A stretch of DNA of 64,000 nucleotides. Source: an uncultured Alcanivorax sp. Its GTDB lineage: Bacteria > Pseudomonadota > Gammaproteobacteria > Pseudomonadales > Alcanivoracaceae. The position numbers and the translations under genes were made by a program. Positions 19,844 through 28,773 of the stretch are shown here, one piece after another. The stretch covers positions 522,273 through 586,272 of the forward strand of contig NZ_CAMYIV010000012.1 of the NCBI RefSeq assembly GCF_947258575.1, read 5' to 3'. The stretch's first letter is position 1, and each line of letters begins with the position of its first letter. The notes beneath the pieces were generated by a model. It was not told where the DNA came from. It worked only from the letters and a program-made list of their open reading frames with translations, and made no database searches.

Positions 19844-19906
19844 CTGGCAGCCCTGTGGCCTTGTGATAAGGTTCACAGCAAATATGAATAAACTTCAGGC
19901 TGCCAG
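19844..19906 (+). promoter_or_regulatory. Candidate hsdR promoter bracketed by an inverted repeat
   Basis: CTGGCAGCC (19844-19852) and its complement GGCTGCCAG (19898-19906) enclose TTGTGA (19861-19866), a 16-base spacer and TATGAA (19883-19888), a plausible sigma-70 promoter. The arrangement suggests repression by a protein binding both arms, but this is only inference. Confidence 0.4.
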
Positions 19907-19972
19907 GGTGGTGGCTGATATCGCTGGTGACAGGGACACTAAACCGGCACCTGAAAGGATTTGGGGGCAGCA

Positions 19973-22900
19973 TTGAACCAGGGAACCACCTCGACCAATT
20001 TCGATTTCCTGCAAGAGCACGATCCACTGTTCGTGGAGCTGGCGACGTCGGCGGAGCGGGCCTTTGCGAGTGATCCCAACACCACCCTGATCAAGCTGCG
20101 TCAGTTTGCGGAAGCCATTACCCAACATCTGGCAGCACGTGCCGGTGTCGACTTTGATGAACAAACCTCCCAGGCGGACCTGCTCTATCGCTTGAATCGC
20201 GAGCTGCGCTTCGAGCCGGTGGTGCGAGAGTTGTTCCACACCCTGCGTATCGAGGGTAACAAGGCCACCCACCAGTTCCGCACCCAGCACCGTGAAGCCA
20301 TGGATGGGCTGAAAGTGGCCCGCGCCCTGGCTACCTGGTTCCACCGTGCTTTCGGCAAGGCGGGAGCCGGTTTCAAACCTGGCCCCTTCACGCCCCCCGA
20401 AGACCCCAGTACTCAGCAGCGCCAGCTACAGGTGAAAATCGAAAAACTCCAGCATGAGCTGCAGGAAGCCAACGTCAGCCTGGATTCCAGTCAGCAGCTC
20501 AATGACCTGATTGAAAAAGAAAAAGCGGAATATGAAGCCCTGGCGCTGGCAATGGATGAAGAGTCTCGCGCTCTGGCCAAACAGGCAGAAGGCCATGAAG
20601 TCGCGCTAAAGCAGCAACAGCAAGATTACGAAAAAACCATCCAGACCCTGCAGCAGCAGTTGAAAGAGCAGGGCGAGAAAGCGGCCACCAGCCAGATGCA
20701 GTACGTGGCCACCCAGACCCAGGCCGCCAGCAAGGAAATCGTGCTGGATGAAGCCCTGACCCGCGTACTCATCGATAACCAGCTACAGGAAGAAGGCTGG
20801 GAAGCCGACAGCGAAGAACTCACCTACCAGAAAGGTGCCCGCCCGGAGAAAGGCCATAACCGGGCCATCGCAGAATGGCCCACCACCTATGGGGGCAAGA
20901 AAGGCCGCGCTGACTATGTGCTGTTCGCAGGCCTTACCCCCATCGCCGTGGTCGAAGCAAAAAAGGAAAACACCAATGTGGCGGGCAAGATCCGCCAGGC
21001 AGAACGCTACAGCAAGGGCTTTCAAGTCAGCCCGCCGCTCACACCCGCCTGGGAACTGGCCGGGCGCACCATTGCCTGGCCAGATGAAAACGACAGCCAT
21101 TACAGCGTGCCCTTTGTCTATTCCTGTAATGGCCGCCCCTATGTGCCGCAGCTGGCGGAGCAATCCGGCACCTGGTTCCGGGATGTCCGCGCACCCAGCA
21201 ACACCAAGCGCGCACTACCCAAATTCCACACCCCGGAAGGCCTGCTGGATCAGCTCAAACGCAGCAAGGAAAAAGCCGAGCAGGCGCTGCAAAGCGAACC
21301 CTTCGGCTATCTGAAGCTGCGCGACTACCAGGTAAAAGCTATTCATGCGGTGGAAGACGCCCTGTCACGAGACATCCGTCGGGCTCTGCTGGCCATGGCC
21401 ACCGGCACCGGCAAAACCCGCACCGTTATCGGCTTGATGTACCGCTTCCTGAAAGCGGAACGTTTCAAGCGCATTCTCTTTCTGGTGGATCGCTCGGCGC
21501 TGGGCCAGCAGGCCATTGATGCCTTCAATGAAGCCCCCCTGGAACAGAACCAGACACTGTCTAAGATCTATAATGTGGCCGAGCTGGGCGACATGGCTGC
21601 TGAAGCGGAAACTCGTGTGCAAGTGGCCACCGTGCAGGCCATGGTCAAGCGCGTGTTCATGAGCGACACCCCGCCGCCGGTAGATGCCTACGACTGCATC
21701 ATCGTCGATGAAGCCCACCGGGGGTACACCCTGGATCAGGAAATGACCGAAGGCGAGCTGGCCACTCGCGATGCCAGCCAGTACCTGTCCAGCTACCGCC
21801 GGGTGCTGGATTACTTTGATGCCGTCAAAGTCGGCCTCACCGCTACCCCGGCCAAACACACCAGCGACATTTTCGGCAAACCGGTCTACACCTATTCCTA
21901 CCGGGAAGCCGTGGCGGACGACTGGCTCATCGACCACGAGCCACCCATTCGCTATGAAACCCAGCTCACCCAAGAAGGCATCAAGTTCGACAAGGGTACA
22001 AAAGTGTCCGTCATCAACACCCGGAGCGGCGCCGTGGAAACCGCCGAGCTGGAAGACGAAGTGAGTTTCGAGGTCGACACCTTCAACAAGCAGGTCATCA
22101 ACGAAAACTTCAACCGGGTGATCTGCGAACAACTGGTGAAAGAGCTCGACCCCTTCGGCGACGAAAAGACCATGATTTTCTGCGCCACCGATCGCCACGC
22201 CGACATGGTCAAACGCCTGCTTGATGATGCCTTCAAAGCGCTCTACAACGGCACTTACAACCAGGCCGCCGTCGCCAAGATCACCGGGCAGAGCGACAAG
22301 GTGTCCCAGTTGATCAGCCAGTACAAGAACGAGCGTTACCCCAGCATCGCCATCACCGTAGACCTGCTCACCACCGGCATCGACGTACCCGCTATCTGCA
22401 ACCTGGTATTCCTGCGCCGGGTGCGCTCGCGCATCCTCTACGAACAGATGATCGGCCGCGCCACCCGCCGCTGCGACGACATCGGCAAGACAGTATTCCG
22501 CATCTACGACCCGGTGGATATCTACGCCGCCCTGGATGACGTGAACACCATGAAGCCCCTGGTGAAAGACCCAAACATCACCCTGGAGCAGCTGGTCAAC
22601 GAATTGGCCAACCCGGATACCCTGGAGCAGGCCCTTAACGCCCCCGGGGAACAGCAGGACGAAAGCCATGCCGACGTGGTGCTCAGCCAGCTCAGCCAAA
22701 AACTCATGCAGGTGCTGCGCAAGGCCGGACAAAAGGCGGACACCAACCCCCAGGTCAAAACCAAGCTCAGCGAACTGGAGCAGCTGTGGGGCGTGGAGCC
22801 GAAAACTCTCCACAAACACCTGCACGATCTCGGCCCCAAACAGGCTGCCGCCTTCCTGCAGCAGCATGGCGGCCTGATCGACCAGTTGGCGGAAGTCAAA

Positions 22901-23497
22901 GTGCTGCTCGGCAGCGAACGCATGCCGCTGATCTCTGATCACGACGATGAACTGAAAGACCGCACTCAGAGCTACGGCAAGTACCAGCGCCCGGAAGACT
23001 ACCTGGACAGCTTCAACCAGTTCATTAAGCACCAGCTCAATGATTCCGCCGCCCTGGCCGTGGTGGTCAACAAGCCCCGCGACCTCACCCGCGAGCAGCT
23101 CAAGGAAGTGCGCCTGCTACTGGACAACAACGGCTACACCGAAGCCAAGCTGCAAAGCGCCGTGCGCAACCAGACCAACAAGGACATCGCCGCCAGCATT
23201 GTCGGCCACATCCGCCGCGCCGCCCTGGGCGAAGCCCTCAAACCCTTCGAGCAGCGTGTCACGGAAGCCATGGACCGCATCTACGCTCAGCACAGCTGGG
23301 CCCCCAACCAACTCAAGTGGCTGGAGCGTCTGGCCAAACAGCTGGTCCACGAAGTCATCATCGATCGGGACTTCGTCAACCAGCGCTTCGGCGAGCAGGG
23401 TGGCGTCAAAATGCTGGATAAAGTGCTGGAAAATCAGCTGGATACGGTGCTGGATGAGCTGGGCGAAGCGATCTGGCCACCCCAGGATGCAGGCTAA
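19973..23497 (+). CDS. hsdR: Type I restriction enzyme, R subunit (HsdR)
   Basis: The motor and nuclease subunit of a type I restriction-modification complex (R2M2S); it translocates DNA with ATP and cuts unmodified foreign DNA. Order: a DUF4145-like helical N-terminus (about 1-130), a coiled coil (about 140-240), the PD-(D/E)XK nuclease with D314 (ADYVLF), E328 and K330 (VVEAKKEN), and a superfamily 2 helicase with Walker A ATGTGKT at 476-482, DEAH at 579-582 and VGLTATP. Helicase motif VI lies around IGRATRRCDD, followed by an EcoEI-type C-terminal domain. About 1174 residues. TTG 19973 is taken as start because GGGGG lies 5 bases upstream; TTG 19961 is possible. No fault is visible, so the gene looks functional. 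Placed first in the operon, followed by fic and then hsdMS. Confidence 0.95.
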   Translation: MNQGTTSTNFDFLQEHDPLFVELATSAERAFASDPNTTLIKLRQFAEAITQHLAARAGVDFDEQTSQADLLYRLNRELRFEPVVRELFHTLRIEGNKATHQFRTQHREAMDGLKVARALATWFHRAFGKAGAGFKPGPFTPPEDPSTQQRQLQVKIEKLQHELQEANVSLDSSQQLNDLIEKEKAEYEALALAMDEESRALAKQAEGHEVALKQQQQDYEKTIQTLQQQLKEQGEKAATSQMQYVATQTQAASKEIVLDEALTRVLIDNQLQEEGWEADSEELTYQKGARPEKGHNRAIAEWPTTYGGKKGRADYVLFAGLTPIAVVEAKKENTNVAGKIRQAERYSKGFQVSPPLTPAWELAGRTIAWPDENDSHYSVPFVYSCNGRPYVPQLAEQSGTWFRDVRAPSNTKRALPKFHTPEGLLDQLKRSKEKAEQALQSEPFGYLKLRDYQVKAIHAVEDALSRDIRRALLAMATGTGKTRTVIGLMYRFLKAERFKRILFLVDRSALGQQAIDAFNEAPLEQNQTLSKIYNVAELGDMAAEAETRVQVATVQAMVKRVFMSDTPPPVDAYDCIIVDEAHRGYTLDQEMTEGELATRDASQYLSSYRRVLDYFDAVKVGLTATPAKHTSDIFGKPVYTYSYREAVADDWLIDHEPPIRYETQLTQEGIKFDKGTKVSVINTRSGAVETAELEDEVSFEVDTFNKQVINENFNRVICEQLVKELDPFGDEKTMIFCATDRHADMVKRLLDDAFKALYNGTYNQAAVAKITGQSDKVSQLISQYKNERYPSIAITVDLLTTGIDVPAICNLVFLRRVRSRILYEQMIGRATRRCDDIGKTVFRIYDPVDIYAALDDVNTMKPLVKDPNITLEQLVNELANPDTLEQALNAPGEQQDESHADVVLSQLSQKLMQVLRKAGQKADTNPQVKTKLSELEQLWGVEPKTLHKHLHDLGPKQAAAFLQQHGGLIDQLAEVKVLLGSERMPLISDHDDELKDRTQSYGKYQRPEDYLDSFNQFIKHQLNDSAALAVVVNKPRDLTREQLKEVRLLLDNNGYTEAKLQSAVRNQTNKDIAASIVGHIRRAALGEALKPFEQRVTEAMDRIYAQHSWAPNQLKWLERLAKQLVHEVIIDRDFVNQRFGEQGGVKMLDKVLENQLDTVLDELGEAIWPPQDAG

Positions 23498-23515
23498 TAT
23501 ATATAAAAAATCGTA

Positions 23516-23590
23516 TTTTCTATATATAGCTATGCGAATATGTATAGCAAATTGCGGTTTCCTATACCTGATATCGCGATACCTATAGAA
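23516..23590 (+). promoter_or_regulatory. AT-rich palindrome cluster upstream of fic
   Basis: Between hsdR and fic, CTATA/TATAG units recur in both directions: CTATATATAG near 23520, GCTAT...ATAGC around 23528-23547, CTATACC near 23561, the 10-base palindrome TATCGCGATA at 23572-23581 and CTATAG at 23583-23588. Outer TTTTCTATA and TATAGAAAA are complementary. The base composition is far more AT-rich than the flanking genes. It is probably the operator-promoter of fic-hsdMS. Confidence 0.6.
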
Positions 23591-23614
23591 AACGGCCGAA
23601 ACGGAGCACCATCC

Positions 23615-24691
23615 ATGACCACCGTCACCCCGCTGCCTCTTGAGGATATCGAGCGCTTTGAAACTCGCGCCGTGCTCAAGAAAACCGCAGAGGCGCACCG
23701 TTATCTGGCCGAACTCAAAGGGGTAGCTGCCACCATCCCCAACGAAGCCATCCTGATCAACACCCTCACCCTGCAAGAGGCCAAGGACAGCTCCGAAATC
23801 GAGAACATCGTCACCACCCACGACGAGCTCTACAAGGCTAACCTGTTTGCCGAAGCGGTCACCAACCCTGCCGCCAAGGAAGTGCAGGACTACGCCTTTG
23901 CCCTGCAGGAAGGCTTCCGGGTCGCGCGCACCCAGCGGCTGTTACGGCTGCACGACATCATCGCCGTGCAGCAACAGCTGGAGCGCAACAAGGCAGGCTT
24001 TCGCAAACTGCCGGGCACCGAGCTGAAAAACTCACAGACCGGCGAAGTGGTCTACACCCCACCCCAGGATGCCCGCGACATCGATGCACTCATGAACAAC
24101 CTGGTGGAATACATCAACGATGACGCCTGCTGCGATGCCGATGAGCTGGTGAAGATGGCCGTCATTCACCACCAGTTCGAAAGTATCCACCCCTTCTACG
24201 ATGGCAATGGCCGCACCGGGCGCATCCTCAATATTCTCTACTTGGTGGCCAAGGGGCTGCTGGATCTGCCGGTGCTTTATCTCAGCCGCTATATCATCCG
24301 TAACAAGGGCGATTACTACGCCCAGCTACAGGCCGTGCGGGACACCGGTAACTGGGAGCCCTGGTTGCTCTACATGCTGGAAGGCGTCGCGCAAACCTCC
24401 CAGACCACCATCCAGTTGATTAACCAGATCAAGCAGCTCATGCAGCACTACAAGCACCGCATGCGTGAAGAGCTGCCCAAGATCTATCGGCAGGAGCTGC
24501 TCAACAACCTGTTCAATCATCCCTATACCAAAATTGACTTTGTGATGAGCGACCTGGGTGTTAGCCGCATTACCGCCACCCGCTATCTGGATCTGCTGGT
24601 CGACCATGGCTTCCTGCACAAGGAAAAGATTGGTCGCGCCAACTACTACATCAACCAGCCGCTATGCGAACTGCTCATCGAGCACGCATAG
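23615..24691 (+). CDS. Fic-family AMP-transferase with C-terminal winged helix
   Basis: Fic proteins transfer AMP (or related groups) from nucleotides to hydroxyl side chains. The canonical active-site motif HPFYDGNGRTGR is complete at residues 192-203. An N-terminal inhibitory helix with S59-S60-E61-I62-E63-N64 fits the (S/T)xxxE(G/N) autoinhibition motif of class II Fic enzymes. The region PKIYRQELLNNLFNHPYTKI and the following DLGVSRITATRYLDLLVDHG form a winged helix-turn-helix. 358 residues. ATG 23615 has GGAG 8 bases upstream. It sits between hsdR and hsdM, an order seen in some type I loci. It may autoregulate through the palindromes just upstream, or modify the restriction complex or a host protein; both are inferences. 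Confidence 0.92.
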   Translation: MTTVTPLPLEDIERFETRAVLKKTAEAHRYLAELKGVAATIPNEAILINTLTLQEAKDSSEIENIVTTHDELYKANLFAEAVTNPAAKEVQDYAFALQEGFRVARTQRLLRLHDIIAVQQQLERNKAGFRKLPGTELKNSQTGEVVYTPPQDARDIDALMNNLVEYINDDACCDADELVKMAVIHHQFESIHPFYDGNGRTGRILNILYLVAKGLLDLPVLYLSRYIIRNKGDYYAQLQAVRDTGNWEPWLLYMLEGVAQTSQTTIQLINQIKQLMQHYKHRMREELPKIYRQELLNNLFNHPYTKIDFVMSDLGVSRITATRYLDLLVDHGFLHKEKIGRANYYINQPLCELLIEHA

Positions 24692-24718
24692 CGCTAATGG
24701 AATAACGGAAACATCTTC

Positions 24719-26374
24719 ATGACTAACAACGATATCGTCCAGAAACTCTGGAACCTCTGCGACGTTCTCCGCGACGACGGCATCAACTATTCCGACTACG
24801 TCACCGAGCTGGTGCTGCTGCTGTTTATCAAGATGGTTCACGAAAACACCGAAGCGGGCACCCTGAAAAACCACCCGCTGCCGCCAGGTTGCCGCTGGAC
24901 CGATCTCAACGAGAAATCCGGCATCAACCTTCTTAACGACTACAAGCGCATCCTGCTCAGCCTCTCCACCGGCAAGGACAATGACGGCAAGCCGGTCCAC
25001 GAAGACCCGCTCATCAGCGCCATTTACGCCGACGCCCAGACCCGCCTGCGCGAACCGCGCCATCTGGAGCAAATGATCAAGACCCTGGACCAGATCGACT
25101 GGTTCAGCGCCCAGAAAGATGGCCTCGGCGATCTCTACGAAGGCCTGCTGGAAAAGAACGCTAACGAAACCAAATCCGGCGCCGGGCAATACTTCACTCC
25201 GCGCGCCCTGATCGATTCCATGGTGCGCTGCATCCGGCCGCAAATCGGCGAAACCATTCAGGACCCGGCCGCCGGCACCGCCGGCTTCCTGGTCTCGGCC
25301 GACCAGTACATGCGCACGCAGACCGATGACTATCTGGATCTCAGTGCCAAGGACGCCAAATTCCAGAAAAACAAGGCCTTTATCGGCGTAGAACTGGTGC
25401 CTTCCACCCGCCGCCTGGCGCTGATGAACTGCCTGCTCCACGGCATGGAAGGGGACGAAGACGGCGTAGTGCATCTCGGCAACGCTCTGGGTCAGGTAGG
25501 GCAGGGTTTGGAAAAAGCGGACATCATCCTCGCCAATCCCCCCTTCGGCACTGCCAAGGGCGGCGAAGCCTCCATCACCCGGGATGACCTCACCTACAAG
25601 ACCAGCAACAAACAGCTCGCCTTCCTGCAACACATCTACCGCAACCTCAAACCCGGTGGCCGCGCCGCCGTGGTGCTGCCGGACAACGTGCTGTTCGAAG
25701 CCGGTGTCGGCACCGAGGTGCGCCGCGATCTGATGAACAAGTGCAACCTGCACACCATCCTGCGCCTGCCCACCGGCATCTTTTACGCCCAGGGCGTCAA
25801 AACCAACGTGCTGTTCTTCACCAAAGGCAGCGCCAAGGATAAGTTGCAAGAAGAAAACTGCACCGAAAACGTCTGGGTCTACGACCTCCGCACCAACATG
25901 CCCAGCTTCGGCAAACGCACCCCCTTCGGCGAACAACACCTCAAACCCTTCGAGGCCGTCTACGCCCCAGACGATTCTGTAGGAGCCTGCCTGCAGGCGA
26001 TAACCCACCCCTCCAACCGCACCGAAGGCGAATACAGCTTCAACGCCGAAGAAATTGATCTAAGCGCCGATGCAAAAAAAGCCGAAGAAAACCAGGACGC
26101 CGACGAACAACTCATCAAAAGCCGCTGGCGCTGCTTCACCCGCGAATGGATCGCCGATCACAAGAGCGACTCGCTGGATATTGCCTGGCTCAAGGACAGC
26201 GACAGCGTGGATGCCGCCAATCTGCCAGAGCCGGAAGTATTGGCAGGGGAAGCCATGGGTGAGCTGGTACAGGCATTGGGCGAGCTGGATGGGTTGATGC
26301 GGGAGTTGGGGGCTGGGGAAAAAGCTGATGTTCAGAAGTCTTTAATCGGTGAAATGTTCGGGGATGTTCAGTGA
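24719..26374 (+). CDS. hsdM: Type I DNA methyltransferase, M subunit (HsdM)
   Basis: An N6-adenine methyltransferase that with HsdS protects host DNA. Helical N-terminal domain; SAM-binding motif I DPAAGTAGF at residues 182-190; catalytic motif IV NPPF at 273-276; GQYFTP precedes the methylase core; PTGIFYAQGVKTNVLFF follows. 551 residues. An oddity: a REP-type palindrome (CTGTAGGAGCCTGCCTGCAG at 25977-25996 and following bases) lies inside the gene and is translated in frame as about ten extra residues (SVGACLQAIT) between the conserved FEAVYAP and RTEGEYSF segments. Start ATG at 24719, 27 bases after fic; the stop overlaps hsdS by GTGA. Confidence 0.96.
   Translation: MTNNDIVQKLWNLCDVLRDDGINYSDYVTELVLLLFIKMVHENTEAGTLKNHPLPPGCRWTDLNEKSGINLLNDYKRILLSLSTGKDNDGKPVHEDPLISAIYADAQTRLREPRHLEQMIKTLDQIDWFSAQKDGLGDLYEGLLEKNANETKSGAGQYFTPRALIDSMVRCIRPQIGETIQDPAAGTAGFLVSADQYMRTQTDDYLDLSAKDAKFQKNKAFIGVELVPSTRRLALMNCLLHGMEGDEDGVVHLGNALGQVGQGLEKADIILANPPFGTAKGGEASITRDDLTYKTSNKQLAFLQHIYRNLKPGGRAAVVLPDNVLFEAGVGTEVRRDLMNKCNLHTILRLPTGIFYAQGVKTNVLFFTKGSAKDKLQEENCTENVWVYDLRTNMPSFGKRTPFGEQHLKPFEAVYAPDDSVGACLQAITHPSNRTEGEYSFNAEEIDLSADAKKAEENQDADEQLIKSRWRCFTREWIADHKSDSLDIAWLKDSDSVDAANLPEPEVLAGEAMGELVQALGELDGLMRELGAGEKADVQKSLIGEMFGDVQ
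25977..26005. repeat. REP-like palindrome inside hsdM
   Basis: CTGTAGGAGCCTGCCTGCAG followed by GCGATAACC. The stem GCCTGC/GCAGGC has a 2-base loop (25985-25998). The TGTAGGAGC head matches the repeats at 45898-45925 and in the terminal palindrome at 63810-64000. It keeps the hsdM frame open. Confidence 0.75.
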
Positions 26375-27888
26375 TTGAAAGACACAATATCCCATCCGAA
26401 TGGTTGCCACTGAAAATCGGTGAAGTGACAGATGTTGTTGCTGGAGGCACCCCTAAAGCTAGTCAGCCAGAGAATTTTTCTGAGCCTGGTTCTGAAATAT
26501 CCTGGCTAACGCCGGCAGACTTGAGCAATTATTCAGGTAAATATATAGCGCATGGTGCTCGCGATCTGAGTCAGCAGGGCTATGATTCGAGTTCAGCTAA
26601 ATTGATGCCCTCCGGTACTTTGCTTTTTAGTAGCCGTGCTCCAATTGGGTATGTGGCTATTGCTAAGAATGAAATTTCTACTAACCAAGGATTTAAGAAT
26701 TTCGTTATACCGGAATGGATAGACTCATCTTACTGCTATTACTACTTGCGAAGCATTCGTCATGTTGCAGAAAGTATGGGGACGGGGACTACATTCAAAG
26801 AGATTTCTGGAGCTAACGCGAAGAAATTACCGTTTATCTTGCCTCCCCTAGCCGAACAAAAAGCCATCGCCGAAAAACTCGACACCCTGCTGGCCCAGGT
26901 GGAAAGCACCAAAGCCCGCCTCGAACGCATCCCGAAAACCCTCAAACGCTTCCGCCAATCCGTCCTCGCCGCCGCCGTGAGCGGGAAGTTGACGGAGGAG
27001 TGGCGGTCATTTTACCAATGCGAGGTGGTTTCTGAGAATAAAATTAAGATGGAGAGAGAGAGTTATTTCAATCTTCATGATAAGAAGTGTTCGGATCCTC
27101 CTAGATTCGAAGAAAAGGAAGCTCCATATGATATTCCATTGACTTGGGGCTGGTTTAGAGCAGAAGAAATCTGTGACCTGATTACTAAGGGAACAACCCC
27201 AAAAAAGGAGCAAATGAGTGAATTAGAGAAGATTCCATTTGTCAAAGTTTATAATCTAACATTCAGCGGCAATTTGGATTTTTCTATAGATCCTACTTTT
27301 GTTTCAGAGGAAACCCACAAAACATTCTTAAAGCGCTCCAAGGCATACCCTGGCGATGTTCTGATGAATATAGTTGGTCCCCCTTTGGGAAAGGTTTCTA
27401 TTCTTCCTAATACTTATCCAGAGTGGAATTTAAACCAAGCCATCAGTATATTTAGGCCGGTTTGTGGTGTTACACCTGGTTATCTTTCTTTATGTTTAAG
27501 AGACTACCTGCTTTTGGAAGAAACAAAATCAAAGGCAAAGGCGACTGCTGGCCAGTTTAATTTAACACTTGAAATATGCAGGGATTATGCAATTCCAGTT
27601 CCCCCTAAGCAGGAGCAAATCGAAATCGTCCGCCGCGTAGACCAACTCTTCGACTACGCCGACACCATTGAAACCCAGATCAACAACGCCCTGGAGCGGG
27701 TCAATAACCTCACCCAATCCATCCTCGCCAAGGCCTTCCGCGGCGAACTCACCGAACAATGGCGCAAAGACAACCCGGACCTGATCAGCGGCGAAAACAG
27801 CGCCGACGCCCTGCTGGAAAAGATCAAGGCTGAACGCGCAGAGGCCAAGCCGGTGAAGAAAGCTAAAGCAAAGGTAAGAAAGGGGTAG
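26371..27888 (+). CDS. hsdS: Type I restriction specificity subunit (HsdS)
   Basis: Determines the bipartite DNA target of the RM complex. Two target-recognition domains (about residues 1-160 and 215-410) are each followed by a conserved helical spacer: PPLAEQKAIAEKLDTLLAQV to SGKLTEEWR, and PPKQEQIEIVRRVDQLF to FRGELTEQWR. 505 residues. GTG start at 26371 overlaps the hsdM stop. Base composition is mosaic: both recognition domains are AT-rich with different codon use, whereas the conserved spacers (about 26860-27005 and 27610-27888) are GC-rich like the neighbours. This indicates that the recognition halves were exchanged by recombination. The target sequence cannot be deduced. Confidence 0.95.
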   Translation: MIERHNIPSEWLPLKIGEVTDVVAGGTPKASQPENFSEPGSEISWLTPADLSNYSGKYIAHGARDLSQQGYDSSSAKLMPSGTLLFSSRAPIGYVAIAKNEISTNQGFKNFVIPEWIDSSYCYYYLRSIRHVAESMGTGTTFKEISGANAKKLPFILPPLAEQKAIAEKLDTLLAQVESTKARLERIPKTLKRFRQSVLAAAVSGKLTEEWRSFYQCEVVSENKIKMERESYFNLHDKKCSDPPRFEEKEAPYDIPLTWGWFRAEEICDLITKGTTPKKEQMSELEKIPFVKVYNLTFSGNLDFSIDPTFVSEETHKTFLKRSKAYPGDVLMNIVGPPLGKVSILPNTYPEWNLNQAISIFRPVCGVTPGYLSLCLRDYLLLEETKSKAKATAGQFNLTLEICRDYAIPVPPKQEQIEIVRRVDQLFDYADTIETQINNALERVNNLTQSILAKAFRGELTEQWRKDNPDLISGENSADALLEKIKAERAEAKPVKKAKAKVRKG

Positions 27889-27891
27889 GAT

Positions 27892-28773
27892 GTGAGTTTT
27901 TTGAAAGATGGATCTTATGTGGCGTTTGATATTAGTGCGAAGAATGTGATTGCTCGGCCAGCTCTTGCTGGTGCGTGGATTGAGGTTTATCTCAAGGGAA
28001 GGGTTTCCGATAATGGTATTAACGCTATTCCTCTATCCGGATCTCTTCAGATAAATGCTCAAGGCCCCCAGTTGCCTTGGCCTCGGTTCGATTTGTACCA
28101 AACGTACCAGCCACAAGCCTTTAACGGCAATGAGACGCAAATCATATATGCCGGTCATGTTGGTTATCCTTTGCTGGAGGTCTTTGAGAAAGAGCGAGCA
28201 GGCAAGGATTTATCGGTGCAAATACAAGCTTCGCTGAGAGTGCATGCTCAGAATGGTGCTATAGAGGATTGGCACCTTAATGGCCATGAATCGCTACATA
28301 AGAATGTTCAGGAATGGGGGAATATTCTGTCTTCTGCAGGGTATAGGAAGTACCTGTTCCATGATTTATCGTTCCCGGCAGATGGCAGTGAGAGGGAAGA
28401 TTCTGTCTATAGTCTACTGTATGCGGCGAGAGCGCTTTTCGAGTCAGGGTTATATAGGGAGTGCGTGGCAAGACTGAGGCAAGCGGAAGAGAGACTTCGC
28501 GAGCGTAGAAAGGACAAGAGGAACATTTTTTCAGCTATGGAAGCGTCCGCGTCAGATTCTAGAGCAGAGAAAGAGGCAATGACGCTGGATCAGCGGCTTT
28601 TTTCGTTGAGAGGCCATATGCAGAACGTGCTCCACTCAGCAGCCCATGAAGCAGAGCCGGATTCCTCGTTTACCCGTGAGAAAGCCAAGCTTCTTCTTAT
28701 TACGGTATCGGCGATGGTGGAGCTATTTCCAGATCCGACGGTTGAGTTGATGGCTGGAGAGAAAGATGAGTGA
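27892..28773 (+). CDS. Unrecognised protein in the RM operon
   Basis: 293 residues, not recognised. The GTG start lies 3 bases after the hsdS stop, behind AAGGGGTAGGA. The N-terminal 150 residues look beta-rich (VAFDISAKNVIARPALAGAW, AWIEVYLKGRV, IIYAGHVGYPLLEV). The C-terminal 120 are helical, with YSLLYAARALFESGLYRECV, a basic stretch RLRERRKDKR, and LFSLRGHMQNVLHSAAHEAE followed by a closing helix. That last part has the general look of a HEPN-type or DUF-type helical bundle (R-x-H near the end), but I would not assign it. Lower GC content than the core genome. Its position makes a role in restriction control or in a second defence activity likely. Confidence 0.75.
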   Translation: MSFLKDGSYVAFDISAKNVIARPALAGAWIEVYLKGRVSDNGINAIPLSGSLQINAQGPQLPWPRFDLYQTYQPQAFNGNETQIIYAGHVGYPLLEVFEKERAGKDLSVQIQASLRVHAQNGAIEDWHLNGHESLHKNVQEWGNILSSAGYRKYLFHDLSFPADGSEREDSVYSLLYAARALFESGLYRECVARLRQAEERLRERRKDKRNIFSAMEASASDSRAEKEAMTLDQRLFSLRGHMQNVLHSAAHEAEPDSSFTREKAKLLLITVSAMVELFPDPTVELMAGEKDE

